Below, piece after piece: positions 1 to 4,926 of a stretch of 11,099 bases of DNA; position 1 is the stretch's first letter, and every line of letters starts with the position of its first letter. The stretch comes from DATMBL01 sp050735975 (lineage in GTDB: Bacteria; Desulfobacterota; Binatia; UBA9968), in NCBI GenBank assembly GCA_050735975.1, contig JBOHVS010000139.1, positions 1 through 11,099 on the forward strand. Direction: 5' to 3'. The position numbers and the translations under genes were made by a program. The notes beneath the pieces were generated by a model. That model did no database searches and was not told where the DNA came from. It saw only the letters and a list, made by a program, of their open reading frames with translations.

Positions 1-2
1 AT

Positions 3-1043
3 GTTGCTCTTATGGCCCGAGTCGTCGAAGCGCTGGGAAATGAGGTGCAACGAGGCGGCCAAGAAGTTTTTTCGCTCGATGATAGGACCGTCCGTTTGGA
101 CAGAAACGAGTTTCCGGTCGTCTACAGTTCCAAGCTCAGACAAAAAGTCATTCTGGATCTAGAGGACGGCATCCCCGCATCGTTGAGAGCAAAACTTGCC
201 GATCCGAGTATCGCGACTCCTGTTTTCCCGGTGAGCAAAGAGGCTTCGCTTCAGGTCGCGGTCAGCCAGTTGCTTTCCGGGCTTGGTTATCAGTCACTCC
301 CCGGCGACCGGCCCGTGGTGATCTCGGACGGAGGCGTTGCATTGGAGGTCAAGGGAAATTGGGTAGTACTGGCTCCGCAGGAAAGCAACAAAGTCCAGGA
401 GGTATTCGTCGTTACGCTTTCCGAGCAGCCCGGGGAAATTCCCGAGTACTTGCGGAAGGCGCTTTCTGCGAGGGGCTTGCATCTGCGGGATATCGTGCTG
501 CCGGCGGCGTCCCGATCGCCGGTCGACACGATTAACAAACCGGCAGATCTAAACGCGACGGTCAAGCGTTGGCCGCACGATAAGCGAGAGCTCATCGACG
601 CGATGCTGTCGGCCTTCGGCATTCCATTCGCTGTCTCCCAAACACTGACTGTCGAGTTGCGGCAAGGACTTCGAATGGAGTTAAAGGGCGACCGAATTTT
701 CGAAGCCAATGGGAAGCGGTCGGCATTGCTCTTTCAGCGCGTCGAACCGGCGATCAAAAGGGCGCTGCAGGAGACGCAAGGACTGACTGTCTATGAATTG
801 GACATCTCCACTTTAACACGCAGAGAGATCGTGTCCCGGTTATTGAATGAAATAGGAGAGCAGTCGGCATACCGCGAACATCGCTTCGCCGCGGCGAACG
901 GCGCCAACAAAGATCGGCTGAATATCACCGCGTGGGGATTTCTCCTGTCGAATCGAGGGATGTTCGTCACGGATCGCGAGATTCCCCGGCCTCTCCAGCG
1001 ATTCTTTTTTGAAAAAGGCCTGGAGATAGTCTATTTTCAGTAA
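3..1043 (+). CDS. Repeat-containing protein of unknown function, 5' end outside window
   Basis: I do not recognise a named family. The frame is open through the left edge (codons GTT GCT CTT precede the ATG at 12), so this is probably the C-terminal part of a longer protein; if translation starts at 12 it has 343 residues. Counting from that ATG, the sequence falls into degenerate modules of about 75-90 residues. Module 2 spans about 79-164, module 3 about 191-265 and module 4 about 270-343, with an incomplete module 1 before them. Each begins with an amphipathic helix ending in a 'LL..LG' or 'ML.AFG' pattern, has a central stretch that reads as beta strand, and ends in 'IP..L...L...GL.V' (for example EIPEYLRKALSARGLHL at 142-158). 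No signal peptide or membrane segment is visible in this part. The gene ends in TAA, 22 bases before the tRNA gene. The coding call is strong; the function is unknown. Confidence 0.85.
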   Translation, partial: VALMARVVEALGNEVQRGGQEVFSLDDRTVRLDRNEFPVVYSSKLRQKVILDLEDGIPASLRAKLADPSIATPVFPVSKEASLQVAVSQLLSGLGYQSLPGDRPVVISDGGVALEVKGNWVVLAPQESNKVQEVFVVTLSEQPGEIPEYLRKALSARGLHLRDIVLPAASRSPVDTINKPADLNATVKRWPHDKRELIDAMLSAFGIPFAVSQTLTVELRQGLRMELKGDRIFEANGKRSALLFQRVEPAIKRALQETQGLTVYELDISTLTRREIVSRLLNEIGEQSAYREHRFAAANGANKDRLNITAWGFLLSNRGMFVTDREIPRPLQRFFFEKGLEIVYFQ

Positions 1044-1065
1044 GCGAGTTTTTTCTTCACCGTCC

Positions 1066-1142
1066 GCGCCCGTAGCTCAACTGGACAGAGCATCAGACTT
1101 CGGATCTGAGGGTTGGGGGTTCAAATCCCTCCGGGCGCGCCA
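1066..1142 (+). tRNA. tRNA-Arg (anticodon TCG), CCA encoded
   Basis: A complete cloverleaf can be folded by eye. The acceptor stem GCGCCCG (1066-1072) pairs perfectly with CGGGCGC (1132-1138), followed by discriminator G and an encoded CCA (1140-1142). The D stem is GCTC/GAGC. The anticodon stem TCAGA/TCTGA encloses loop CTTCGGA, giving anticodon TCG, which reads CGA arginine codons. The T stem GGGGG/CCCTC encloses TTCAAAT. It lies 22 bases after the preceding stop codon. No integrase gene or duplicate of the tRNA 3' end was found in the window, so it does not show evidence of being a used attachment site here. Confidence 0.97.
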
Positions 1143-1259
1143 CAAGTTTTGCCAGTTGCTTCTGAGTTAGGTTGTGGTTCTCGTAAACTGCGCCAACTAA
1201 AAATGACTCTGACCCCCTTAATTTACTCTCGCGAAACGTAAAAGCTTTCCTTACACCCA

Positions 1260-1634
1260 ATGGGAGAAAAGATCCTTGTTGTCGAAGACGAGCCTTTGAC
1301 CCGATCCAACATTTCTGAGCTGCTCCGAAACAAGGGCTACGAGGTAACGGAAGCAAAGGACGGGGCCGAAGCAGCGGAACTACTTGGCGATCAGGGGTTC
1401 GACCTGGTAATTGCTGATTTCGTAATTCCTAAAATCCACGGACTTGATCTGGTGGACTTGATTCGCTCTAGATGGCCGAGTCTCCGGATTATGATTATCT
1501 CGGGGTATCTGTCGGCCAGCGCCCGGAAGGTTATCTTAGAAGGATACGCAGACTTTATTCAGAAACCTGTTGATGCCGATACTCTACTCTCAAGAGTGCG
1601 GCTTCTGCTCCTCCCGGCGCGCCGTCTGCATTAG
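1260..1634 (+). CDS. Stand-alone response regulator receiver domain (CheY-like)
   Basis: This 124-residue protein is a single REC domain with no output domain. It has the acidic pair D10/E11 in ILVVEDEP, the phospho-acceptor D53 in LVIADFVIPKIHG, the switch Ser81 in IIISG-like context (MIISGY), and the invariant Lys102 in FIQKP. The length matches CheY/Spo0F-type proteins. Such proteins receive phosphate from a histidine kinase and act by protein contact in the cytoplasm; no kinase lies in this window. The downstream MEDS-domain gene is on the same strand after 146 bases and could be functionally linked, but that is inference. The ATG at 1260 has no clear Shine-Dalgarno sequence. A TCTGACCCCC motif of the type seen at RAYT/REP elements lies 43-52 bases upstream, so the native promoter region may have been replaced. 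Confidence 0.93.
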   Translation: MGEKILVVEDEPLTRSNISELLRNKGYEVTEAKDGAEAAELLGDQGFDLVIADFVIPKIHGLDLVDLIRSRWPSLRIMIISGYLSASARKVILEGYADFIQKPVDADTLLSRVRLLLLPARRLH

Positions 1635-1716
1635 TCAGCTCACCTCTTCCGCTCTTTATACCGCGCGAATCCTACCTCCCAGTGCGGAGTTACTAAAGCG
1701 AAAAAAAGGAGTTACA

Positions 1717-1788
1717 TTGAAAGAGGTTATCGAGACGGAAAATAGACCTTCCTTCGTAAAATCGTTCTGGGAGAATCACAATGACTAA
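1717..1788 (+). CDS. Possible 23-residue leader peptide overlapping the MEDS gene start
   Basis: A TTG codon at 1717 is preceded by AAGGAG (1706-1711) with five-base spacing, the best ribosome binding site in this region. The reading frame encodes 23 residues ending in SFWENHND and stops at TAA 1786-1788, so it overlaps the first eight bases of the downstream gene (ATG at 1781). Such an arrangement would allow translational coupling. The downstream gene also has its own weaker GGGAG about eight bases before its ATG. The peptide matches nothing I recognise and could equally be chance. Confidence 0.25.
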   Translation: MKEVIETENRPSFVKSFWENHND

Positions 1789-2419
1789 GAAAGAACAGGC
1801 CGTACACTTGGGCGGGGCGGTACTCGATCGCTCCCGTCATGTTTGCGCGTTTTTTTATAGTAAGGATGAGGAGTATAGCGTTCTCATGCCGTTCATCAAG
1901 GAAGGGCTTGAGTGTGGCGATAAAGCCTACCACATTGTTGAGTCCAGTCATCGCCCGGAGCATCGACGGCGGCTCCAGGCAGCCGGTATAGACACGGCAA
2001 ACGCCGAAGCCAAAGGACAACTCGACATCCGCGCCTGGGAGGACGCTTACTTACGGGACGGACACTTCAACCAAAACCGGATGCTCACTTTGATTGAGCA
2101 AGTCCTGACTGGGGGCCAGGCCCAAGGATTTGCGCTCACGCGCTTGGTTGCCAATATGGAGTGGGCATTGGAGGATCGTCCCGGCGTTGAGGACCTCGTA
2201 GAATACGAGACGCGGCTGAACTACGTCCTCCCAAAGTATGACGATGCCGTATGCTGAACTTACGATCTGGCCCGGTTCGGTGCCAGCATAATGATGGACA
2301 TTATGCGTACTCATCCAATGGTGATCATGGGTGGCGTTCTACAAGAGAACCCGTTCTTCGTACCGCCCGACCAGATGCTTCGTGAACTGCGGCTGCGTAA
2401 GCAGACCGTTACCCATTAG
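1781..2419 (+). CDS. MEDS-domain (DcmR-type sensory) protein interrupted by an in-frame UGA at 2255-2257
   Basis: Conceptual translation to the first stop gives 158 residues of a MEDS domain (methanogen/methylotroph DcmR sensory domain). Family-like stretches include HVCAFFYSKDEEY, a central RAWEDAYLRDGHF, and MEWALEDRPGVEDLVEYE. The stop is TGA at 2255-2257. Reading straight through it in the same frame gives a further 53 residues that continue the family: TYDLARFGASIMMDIMRTHP, then a GGVLQENPFFVPP segment, ending at TAG 2417-2419. Full length would be 212 residues, normal for a stand-alone MEDS protein as I remember the family. The UGA falls just before TYDL, where I recall relatives having cysteine (C-x-Y-D). 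So it is either a Cys-to-stop point mutation, a sequencing error, or a selenocysteine codon. MEDS domains are thought to sense small molecules and often sit with signalling domains; here the neighbour is a receiver-domain gene. No output domain is present. Confidence 0.8.
2267..2286 (+). other. Hairpin just downstream of the in-frame UGA (bSECIS-like geometry)
   Basis: CTGGC (2267-2271) pairs with GCCAG (2282-2286). CCG (2272-2274) pairs with CGG (2278-2280), leaving one unpaired T at 2281 and a three-base apical loop GTT (2275-2277). The loop begins 17 bases after the UGA and starts with G followed by U. Bacterial SECIS elements also have a short stem-loop shortly after UGA with G in the first loop positions and a nearby bulged U (on the 5' side in E. 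coli fdhF, here on the 3' side). The same bases encode conserved residues LARFGAS, so the hairpin may be incidental. Confidence 0.3.
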
Positions 2420-2423
2420 CCTA

Positions 2424-2470
2424 ATGGCCAAATACCTCGCTCGCACCTGCCCTAAATGTAAGGACTACCT
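2424..2470 (+). pseudogene. 5' fragment of a small zinc-ribbon protein gene
   Basis: Five bases after the TAG of the MEDS reading frame an ATG opens a frame reading MAKYLARTCPKCKDYLG. This resembles the N-terminal half of small zinc-ribbon proteins that carry one CPxC knuckle followed about 25-35 residues later by a second Cys pair. Here the recognisable part ends near 2470. The following bases read as a different protein in another frame (transposase tail), so the second zinc knuckle is missing. The frame runs on to TGA 2517-2519 as RMRRGKWRCNW, which I take as out-of-frame translation of the adjoining remnant. The identification rests on a short stretch. Confidence 0.4.
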
Positions 2471-2689
2471 CGGGGGGGCCGAGAGAATGAGGCGCGGAAA
2501 GTGGCGATGTAACTGGTGAAGCGGTATTGCGACCGGACGTTACCCGAGATGGCGCAATATTTCGGGACCGGTAGTTATTCCGCAGTGAGTTGGAACTGCC
2601 GTGCGATAGAAGTCAACATGGCCAAGGAAAAGAAACTCAGAAACGGGATTGAAAAGGTCGCTGCTAGTATTAATCAACTCCATACTTGA
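2471..2689 (+). pseudogene. C-terminal remnant of a RAYT-type (Y1) transposase with DnaA-C-like helix-turn-helix
   Basis: Frame 2513-2689 reads LVKRYCDRTLPEMAQYFG, then SYSAVSWNCRAIEVNMAKEK, ending INQLHT and TGA. The same frame upstream gives RENEARKVAM followed by TAA at 2510-2512, where a Tyr codon would fit. This pattern (RKVAMYL...R, then LPEIAxxFG, then AVSxxxRxIE) is the DnaA C-terminal-like helix-turn-helix carried at the end of many REP-associated tyrosine transposases. The catalytic Y1 domain is absent: the sequence upstream of 2471 is the zinc-ribbon fragment. TTGACCCC follows the stop codon directly, as expected for the REP-like end of such elements. It is dead by truncation and by the internal TAA. 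Confidence 0.6.
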
Positions 2690-2711
2690 CCCCAGTTCGA
2701 GACCCCAGTTT
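2685..2711 (+). repeat. TTGACCCC(AGT) repeat family, tandem copy at the RAYT remnant end
   Basis: CTTGACCCCAGT at 2685-2696 is followed by a second GACCCCAGTT at 2701-2710. An exact inverted copy of the 12-mer lies at 2976-2987. Related copies are TTAACCCCAGT at 3499-3509, TTGACCCCA at 4380-4388, TCTGACCCC at 1208-1216 and CTGACCCGAATTTTC at 3613-3627 and 3644-3658. Several sit at points where a recognisable gene is cut. I interpret them as ends of REP/RAYT elements mobilised by transposases like the remnant next to this copy. Confidence 0.5.
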
Positions 2712-2727
2712 CAGTTTCTCGCCCACC

Positions 2728-2886
2728 GGCCAGTTCTGGGCGATCGAAGTCAAAAAACCCGGCGGCAAACCGACCAATGAACAAACTGCCTTCCTAAATC
2801 GCGTGCGCGCGAATGGCGGAATGGCTATTCTCGCCTACTCGATTGATGACGTATTGGACAAACTGGGGCGCTCAAGCAGGAGATGA
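2728..2886 (+). pseudogene. C-terminal remnant of a VRR-NUC type nuclease
   Basis: The frame reads TGQFWAIEVKKPGGKPTNEQ and continues through AFLNRVRANGGMAILAYSIDDVL to TGA 2884-2886. This is the second half of a VRR-NUC (PD-(D/E)xK) nuclease domain of the phage/restriction type: the ExK pair is present in IEVKKPGG, followed by the usual helix and the strand 'GG.A..A.S..DV'. The N-terminal half with the catalytic Asp is missing. Immediately upstream are two GACCCCAGT repeats and the transposase remnant, and no good start codon or ribosome binding site precedes the conserved part. It is most likely a 5'-truncated relic of a phage gene. Confidence 0.6.
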
Positions 2887-2890
2887 AGAG

Positions 2891-3070
2891 TTAATCAACC
2901 TGACTGAGTTTTACAGCCCTAAGAATTTCCTCTATGGTTGCTGTCAGCCATTCTTCAGTGCCGTCTTTAAACTTTACTGGGGTCAAGCCAAGATTATGTC
3001 CCGGCGGTATATGGGAAAAATTTCGAGCGTTTACTTCGATTGGCTTGTTATCTTGGGTGTAAAAAATCAT
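2891..3070 (-). CDS. Small hypothetical protein, 59 residues
   Basis: I do not recognise a named family. The ATG at 3068-3070 is preceded by a strong GGGAGG (+ strand CCTCCC at 3077-3082), a reason to prefer it over the upstream ATG at 3091. The product begins MIFYTQDNKPIEVNARNF, has SHIPPGHNLGLTPVKFKDG in the middle, and ends in a helical TEEWLTATIEEILRAVK segment; the stop is TAA. Composition is that of an ordinary small soluble protein, with no membrane segment. An inverted CTTGACCCCAGT repeat (2976-2987) forms codons GLTPV inside it, so the C-terminal part may have been joined to a different N-terminus by a repeat-mediated event. The stop codon lies five bases from the end of the nuclease remnant on the other strand. 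Confidence 0.5.
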   Translation of the reverse strand: MIFYTQDNKPIEVNARNFSHIPPGHNLGLTPVKFKDGTEEWLTATIEEILRAVKLSQVD

Positions 3071-3076
3071 ACGAGC

Positions 3077-3082
3077 CCTCCC
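3077..3082 (-). promoter_or_regulatory. Ribosome binding site GGGAGG for the small minus-strand gene
   Basis: The minus strand reads GGGAGGGCTCGTATG. A near-perfect Shine-Dalgarno sequence stands six bases before the ATG at 3070, which decides the start of the 59-residue ORF and supports real translation. Confidence 0.5.
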
Positions 3083-3228
3083 AATATCCACAGGGAGAAT
3101 ACGACAAAGGGGCTTATAATAAAAGGAGAATGGACGATAAGCGCGAACTCATGGCCGTTACAAACAACCGCCCAAAGCTAAACTGACACTATGACCGGTG
3201 AGCAATTCGAAACTAGGCCAACTGAGTA

Positions 3229-3444
3229 TCATTTTCTGAACCTTGAAAACCATTTTTTCTTATCGTATGGCCTAAATCCTTCGACTTCGACGGTAAATTC
3301 ATCATCCTTCGAATATCTCCTGAAGAATGGGATCGCTTCGTACGGCCGGCCGTCTTTGAAACGACAATATATGTGCGGATCAGGATAGTATTCATCTCCC
3401 TCCCAGTCCACGTGTTCAATTAAATCAAACGGAATGCGGCCCAC
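3229..3444 (-). CDS. Possible small hypothetical protein, perhaps 5'-truncated
   Basis: The frame is open from 3477 down to TGA at 3229-3231. The only candidate start is GTG at 3444 with no clear ribosome binding site, giving 71 residues. The product begins MGRIPFDLIEHVDWEGDEYY and contains PDPHIYCRFKDGRPYE; it is rich in aromatic and charged residues, and its family-like look continues upstream of the GTG (VTAYPVG). This suggests the C-terminal part of a longer gene whose 5' end was lost near the TTAACCCCAGT repeat at 3499-3509. I cannot name a family. A competing minus-strand frame overlaps (3213-3419) but has a poorer composition. Confidence 0.35.
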   Translation of the reverse strand: MGRIPFDLIEHVDWEGDEYYPDPHIYCRFKDGRPYEAIPFFRRYSKDDEFTVEVEGFRPYDKKKWFSRFRK

Positions 3445-3612
3445 GGGATAGGCCGTAACTTGGGGAATTGGGGATGATCAAGTCTGGAGTTAGGTAGTTT
3501 AACCCCAGTCTTAAAGCTCACGATTCCTTTTACTTTTGATATTGGGAGGGAGATTTAGCCCAGAGTACCTTTTCACGCCGCTTGACCGGCGTCCTGTCAA
3601 TAAAATAGTTCT

Positions 3613-3660
3613 CTGACCCGAATTTTCCCACGAATTTTCATCACTGACCCGAATTTTCAT
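3613..3660 (+). repeat. Direct repeats CTGACCCGAATTTTC with a third partial copy
   Basis: CTGACCCGAATTTTC occurs at 3613-3627 and 3644-3658, 31 bases apart. CGAATTTTCAT also occurs at 3631-3641 and 3650-3660. The block lies directly upstream of the stub of an antitoxin reading frame, where its N-terminal coding sequence should be. The core resembles the TTGACCCC repeats elsewhere in the window. Confidence 0.6.
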
Positions 3661-3664
3661 TCCG

Positions 3665-3715
3665 TTGTTGGTCGGCTGTTTTGAGACTATCAGCGAGGAG
3701 CGCGACGAGCGGTGA
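3665..3715 (+). pseudogene. Possible C-terminal stub of an antitoxin overlapping the PIN gene
   Basis: The frame ending at TGA 3713-3715 reads LLVGCFETISEERDER and overlaps the GTG start of the PIN gene by two bases (GTGA). This overlap is typical of antitoxin-toxin pairs. Upstream of about 3661 the frame runs into the CTGACCCGAATTTTC repeats, and no antitoxin N-terminus (DNA-binding part) is found. The remaining stretch is too short to assign to a family. Confidence 0.3.
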
Positions 3716-4146
3716 CATTCGCCTATTTCGACACAAGCGCTTTGGTAAAGCGATACGTTAGGGAGCGGGGTTCCGCGCGGGTTGCGTCTTTGCTGCGTCG
3801 GCACGATTTGTTGTCCTTGGCGATCACTCCGGTCGAAGTCTTGTCCGCCTTATGGAGACGAAAACGCAGCGGCGACTTGTCCGAAGAAAACCTCTCGGCG
3901 ACGTTGAGCAGGGTTCAGAGTGAGCGAATACGATGGGAGTTGGTCGAGGTAGGTGGGACGGTTTTAAGCCGGGCTGAAGAGATCGTTCAGGGAACCGTGC
4001 CTATGCGAGCCTTGGGCGTGATTCATGTCGCTTCGTTGACGACATTTCAAGCTGCTGCCGGAATCCGAGTTCCGTTTATAACGGGCGATGACAGGCAGCG
4101 CGACGCCGCGGAGGAGATGAAGTTGGATGTCGTCTGGGTCGGCTAG
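3712..4146 (+). CDS. PIN-domain protein (VapC-like toxin), probably inactive
   Basis: The 144-residue product matches VapC-family PIN domains in length and order: MTFAYFDTSALVKRYVRERG at the N-terminus with D7, ITPVEVLSAL with E42, and a C-terminal FITGDDRQRDAA with D126/D127. VapC toxins are Mg-dependent ribonucleases that cut tRNA or rRNA and are held by a VapB-type antitoxin. The third usual acidic residue, the Asp of the 'LDAIHLA' motif, is Gly102 (RALGVIHVAS, codon GGC at 4015-4017), a one-base change from GAC. The start is GTG at 3712, with GAGGAG about 11-16 bases upstream, overlapping a short upstream frame. With the antitoxin apparently lost, an active-site mutation would be expected to be tolerated or selected. 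Confidence 0.88.
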   Translation: MTFAYFDTSALVKRYVRERGSARVASLLRRHDLLSLAITPVEVLSALWRRKRSGDLSEENLSATLSRVQSERIRWELVEVGGTVLSRAEEIVQGTVPMRALGVIHVASLTTFQAAAGIRVPFITGDDRQRDAAEEMKLDVVWVG

Positions 4147-4455
4147 AACGAGGGAGAGGATTTGTTTACTTTGCAGCACTACCGCTTTCAACTCGAGCCT
4201 GAAGCGGCGCTTCACATGCCCGCCTGTCTGCCAGGGCACAGGCAGACCGGATCGTGTGTGTCCTGCGAATTGCCGCAGGCAGGAGAGCTTGACAGTCAAA
4301 TGATGAAGGGCAAGGGACCTGAAAGACGGCGGATGGGGACCCTAAATCACGCCCTAGCTGGTGTATCACAGTCCAAGATTTGACCCCAAGGCCTGCGCTC
4401 GGAAGCGTAAAGGGCGATAATTGACTCGATCAAATCCACCGGCTACTCTCAAGAT
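4147..4455. other. 309-base intergenic stretch with two tandem hairpins and a TTGACCCCA copy
   Basis: I see no convincing gene here. It contains the perfect hairpin GTCTGCC/GGCAGAC (4226-4232 with 4241-4247, loop of eight) and a second, CCTGCG/CGCAGG (4262-4267 with 4274-4279, loop AATTGC). Neither is followed by a T run, so they do not look like intrinsic terminators. TTGACCCCA of the repeat family lies at 4380-4388. Confidence 0.5.
4226..4279. repeat. Two adjacent perfect hairpins
   Basis: Stem 1 has seven base pairs with an eight-base loop (4226-4247); stem 2 has six base pairs with a six-base loop (4262-4279). They share the GCAGG/CCTGC theme on both strands, as in REP-like palindromic units. 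Confidence 0.5.
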
Positions 4456-4689
4456 ATGCCTGATCAATACACTGCGGTAGCAAGTATGCTGGAGAAGTTG
4501 GGGATCGCGAGTCAATGGCGTATCGTTGAGCCGGCGCCGGGTGGATTTCGCGATAACGTCTGGATTCAGAATATCGAGCAGAGACTAAGCGGCTATGTTG
4601 AGGTCTCACCCGTAGACGCTCAGTTTCTTGATGAATACGAGATGATGATTAAGATTCAGATGGCAATGATTAAAGCCAGCTTTCGCTAA
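4456..4689 (+). CDS. Small hypothetical protein, 77 residues
   Basis: I do not recognise this protein. It begins MPDQYTAVASMLEKLGIASQ and has a WRIVEPAPGGFRDNVWI stretch. Its C-terminal half is acidic then methionine-rich helix (VDAQFLDEYEMMIKIQMAMI) ending in KASFR and TAA. No signal peptide, membrane span or metal motif is visible. The ATG at 4456 lacks a clear Shine-Dalgarno sequence (only AAG about six bases before it); ATG at 4486 is an alternative. It stands alone between the repeat-rich gap and the zinc-ribbon gene on the same strand. Confidence 0.5.
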   Translation: MPDQYTAVASMLEKLGIASQWRIVEPAPGGFRDNVWIQNIEQRLSGYVEVSPVDAQFLDEYEMMIKIQMAMIKASFR

Positions 4690-4926
4690 TAGTTAGTGGG
4701 TATTTTATAGTCCAAACTGCTAGTAGCATCGTAGGTTCACTCGCATATTGACGTGGCGCCGGAAGTTTCCGTCTTGAAATCTTCGATGCGCAGGTGCAGT
4801 CTATTCATTAAATACGATAATCCGTGCCGGTTCGAGTCCGCTCCGGGCAGCAAGAGTCCATCTCGAATTCTTGACTTGCGGGTTTTCAAATTGCTCCATT
4901 GCTGCGGCTGTGATATACAGCCAGCG

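Noticed and set aside
1066..1142. Genomic island inserted at tRNA-Arg
   Set aside because: There is no integrase and no direct repeat of the tRNA 3' end in the window, although the region to the right is rich in remnants.
1093..1356. Minus-strand ORF of 87 codons across the tRNA gene
   Set aside because: Its end (RPEGFEPPTLRS) is the well-known artefact of translating the antisense strand of a tRNA gene, and it overlaps the receiver-domain gene.
2331..2519. A 62-codon ORF with a CPKC...CNW-TGA pattern that might suggest a second Cys-to-UGA (Sec) site in a zinc ribbon
   Set aside because: Its first third is an out-of-frame shadow of the MEDS read-through. After about 2470 the bases read as a transposase tail in another frame, so the second Cys and the TGA are not part of a zinc-ribbon protein.
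3130..3186. An 18-codon ORF after AAGGAG (MDDKRELMAVTNNRPKLN)
   Set aside because: The Shine-Dalgarno sequence is only about one base from the ATG, too close for normal use, and the peptide resembles nothing known.
4226..4279. Intrinsic terminator after the PIN gene
   Set aside because: Both hairpins are perfect but neither is followed by a T run on either strand.
4753..4926. N-terminal extension of the zinc-ribbon membrane protein
   Set aside because: Composition is unlike protein, it contains a tRNA-like stretch, and it has no ribosome binding site; ATG 4927 is preferred.
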